Below are positions 62,865 to 64,000 of a stretch of DNA of 64,000 bases, in pieces. The notes beneath the pieces were generated by a model, which saw only the letters and a list, made by a program, of their open reading frames with translations, did no database searches and was not told the DNA's origin. The translations under genes were made by a program, and so were the position numbers. Source of the stretch: Athalassotoga sp049965695 (GTDB lineage: Bacteria > Thermotogota > Thermotogae > Mesoaciditogales > Mesoaciditogaceae); the NCBI RefSeq assembly GCF_049965695.1, contig NZ_JBMFWB010000007.1, forward strand, positions 1 through 64,000. The letters run 5' to 3'. Within the stretch, counting starts at the first letter, position 1; every line of letters starts with the position of its first letter.

Positions 62865-63446
62865 GTGATCGGAATAAAAGAATTGACGCAACGTCAAAGG
62901 GAGATATACGAATTCATAAAAGATTTTCATGATAAAATGGGATATCCTCCCACTATAAGGGAGATATCCGAACATTTCGGTTTCTCCTCTCCAACGGGAG
63001 CACTTGTACATGTAGAAGCCATTGAGAAGAAAGGTTACATAAAAAGAGATCACGCATCGCGCGGCATAAAGGTCGTGGCAAAGAGCCCTTTTGACGTGAC
63101 CTTTGCCGAGTTGATAGGAAAGATGGATAAAAGTGGTAAAATTGTTAAAAGCGGGGAGCAAACTCATATTCCAGTTCCTTCCAACGAGAAACAACTGTTA
63201 TCCGTTGAATCTCTTGTGGATATTCCTGAGTTCGGAATTTTTAAAGGAGATTACGTTGTTTTCGTACCCGGAAGGTCGAGCAAAGGTCTTGTATTGCTTA
63301 AAAAAGGTGAAGAGCACGTAGTTGGTATTTTAAAAAAAGAAAAGTTGGAAAATTTAACCGGAGAAGAAATAAACGGTTTTGATTTAGAATTCGCTTTTTA
63401 TGGCGTTTTAAGAATTCCAAGCCATGATAAAAAGATAACGGGGTGA
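62865..63446 (+). CDS. lexA: LexA-like repressor with degenerate protease domain
   Basis: 193 residues. The N-terminal DNA-binding domain is well preserved: LTQRQREIYEFIKDF, GYPPTIREISEHFGF and the winged part ending HASRGIKV. The C-terminal half has the LexA outline, including GIFKGDYVVF, but the Ala-Gly cleavage site is replaced by KSGK, GDSM by VESL, and the position of the catalytic Lys by Gly in EEHVVGIL. Self-cleavage in the SOS response is therefore doubtful. The GTG start at 62865 is poorly placed relative to GAGGTGATC; a TTG at 62883 is possible. Confidence 0.8.
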   Translation: MIGIKELTQRQREIYEFIKDFHDKMGYPPTIREISEHFGFSSPTGALVHVEAIEKKGYIKRDHASRGIKVVAKSPFDVTFAELIGKMDKSGKIVKSGEQTHIPVPSNEKQLLSVESLVDIPEFGIFKGDYVVFVPGRSSKGLVLLKKGEEHVVGILKKEKLENLTGEEINGFDLEFAFYGVLRIPSHDKKITG

Positions 63447-63450
63447 TTTT

Positions 63451-64000
63451 TTGAACGTAAATTACGCTTTTTTTGAAAAGACGGATGGATCGTTCGAATC
63501 TTTTCAAAAGAAACTTGTTCAGTTTGGCATAAAAATTTACACTGCCGGAGATTTCGATGATATGTTCGATCTTAACGTTGAAATCAAAAAATCCGGCGAG
63601 AGTGATTTTAAAGGTATAGACCTTGTTGTACTCGAAATGCCCGGAGAAAATCAGAAACTTGAAGAAAGTTACATCCTTAACTCCATAGAGCCATGGAAAA
63701 TAGCGGCCGTTTATTCGTGCGTTAAAAATTACAGAAATTCCGTTATCGTCATCGACCCAGATGATTTTGACAAAATAATAGAATCTCTTGAAGAATGCGG
63801 AGACGTTACACTTCAGGACAGAAGGATGTTTTCTTTAAAAGCCCTATACAGACTTTTGAGGTATAACTCTTCCATTCACAGAGAAATGAGCGAACTTTTC
63901 GCATCTGAAAAATTTGAGACGCTTATTCTTGAAGAAAAGAGTCCTTTGAGATACGGAGAAAATCCCCAGCAACTTGCATATCTGACGAAGATAGCAAAAA
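63451..64000 (+). CDS. purH: PurH-like bifunctional purine protein, 5' part
   Basis: 183 residues are visible before the window ends. Residues 164-174 (SPLRYGENPQQ) are the start of the AICAR formyltransferase domain. The preceding region should be IMP cyclohydrolase but is short and lacks the ISVSDKTG, STGGT and RVKTLHP motifs; GIDLVVLEMPG and CVKN are the only clear remnants. TTG at 63451 is used, four bases after lexA. AICAR transformylation is likely; IMP cyclisation is doubtful. Confidence 0.75.
   Translation, partial: MNVNYAFFEKTDGSFESFQKKLVQFGIKIYTAGDFDDMFDLNVEIKKSGESDFKGIDLVVLEMPGENQKLEESYILNSIEPWKIAAVYSCVKNYRNSVIVIDPDDFDKIIESLEECGDVTLQDRRMFSLKALYRLLRYNSSIHREMSELFASEKFETLILEEKSPLRYGENPQQLAYLTKIAK

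Noticed and set aside
1..64000. CRISPR array, prophage, insertion sequence or origin
   Set aside because: No regularly spaced direct repeats, no transposase, integrase or phage structural genes, and no dnaA-box cluster were seen; the tandem 14-base units at 377-418 have no spacers.

Overview
The window reads as a chromosomal segment of a bacterium of the phylum Thermotogota (formerly Thermotogae), perhaps one of its more divergent orders such as Mesoaciditogales or Kosmotogales. The clues are the gene families: two half-length TrkA subunits as in Thermotoga, a free-standing NusG-domain-II protein, MalG with a very large extracytoplasmic insert, many sugar ABC transporter parts, and genes packed with ATGA overlaps. 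Promoters often carry the extended -10 motif TGnTATAAT and ribosome binding sites are strong GGAGGTG types. Two tRNA genes (Ser-TGA and Cys-GCA, both with encoded CCA) are present. I see no prophage, insertion sequence, CRISPR array or rRNA.

Layout. 1-8.5 kb (+): end of a UbiA-type prenyltransferase, NDH-2, a cell-wall amidase, thrS, two lysine-fermentation enzymes (kal, kce) and yajC-secD-secF. 8.5-17.6 kb (-): sugar-binding protein, coaE (probably leaderless), nuoF/nuoE, tRNA-Ser, a structured RNA or repeat element, a UgpC-type ATPase behind an orphan Phd-like antitoxin, and an ABC-2 exporter. 17.8-25.9 kb (+): folE2, a radical SAM gene, a four-gene flavin/membrane module (apbE, Gx/EetB-like, degenerate apbE, NusG_II), maf, then feoA-feoB behind a Fur-like operator. 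26.1-29.6 kb (-): a Trk potassium-uptake operon with a previously unannotated 38-residue membrane protein. 29.6-41.8 kb (-): a nine-gene operon for glucuronides: UxaC-like isomerase, DeoR regulator, a fused epimerase-aldolase, DUF296, GH2 beta-glucuronidase, GH4, AEC transporter, ADP-dependent sugar kinase and a transketolase-like enzyme. 42.2-45.5 kb (+): a flippase-like membrane protein and an APC permease with Usp domains. 45.5-58.6 kb (-): MalG/MalF permeases, upp, a giant GGDEF protein, a UvrD-like helicase, gltX, an adenosine-specific kinase, a prepilin peptidase and a TPR protein. 59.0-64.0 kb (+): tsaB, a HEAT protein, mrp, DUF1015, a LexA-like repressor lacking its protease residues, and the start of purH.

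How parts may work together. The glucuronide operon lacks the usual mannonate route (uxuA/uxuB) and instead carries a kinase, an aldolase fusion and a transketolase, so it may encode an unusual uronate pathway; this is the strongest candidate for something undescribed. The apbE/Gx/NusG_II module, with NDH-2 and a UbiA enzyme 18 kb upstream, resembles the parts list of flavin-based extracellular electron transfer. The orphan sugar-binding protein, UgpC-like ATPase and MalF/MalG pair could together form one importer.

Non-coding structure. Three extragenic copies of a mosaic repeat (near 0.4, 17.7 and 58.8 kb) share words such as the 27-bp identity between 413-439 and 58902-58928. A separate hairpin-rich element occurs at 12.8 kb (+) and 42.0 kb (-) with compensatory stem changes, and an 18-bp piece of it is fused to the mosaic repeat at 471-488.
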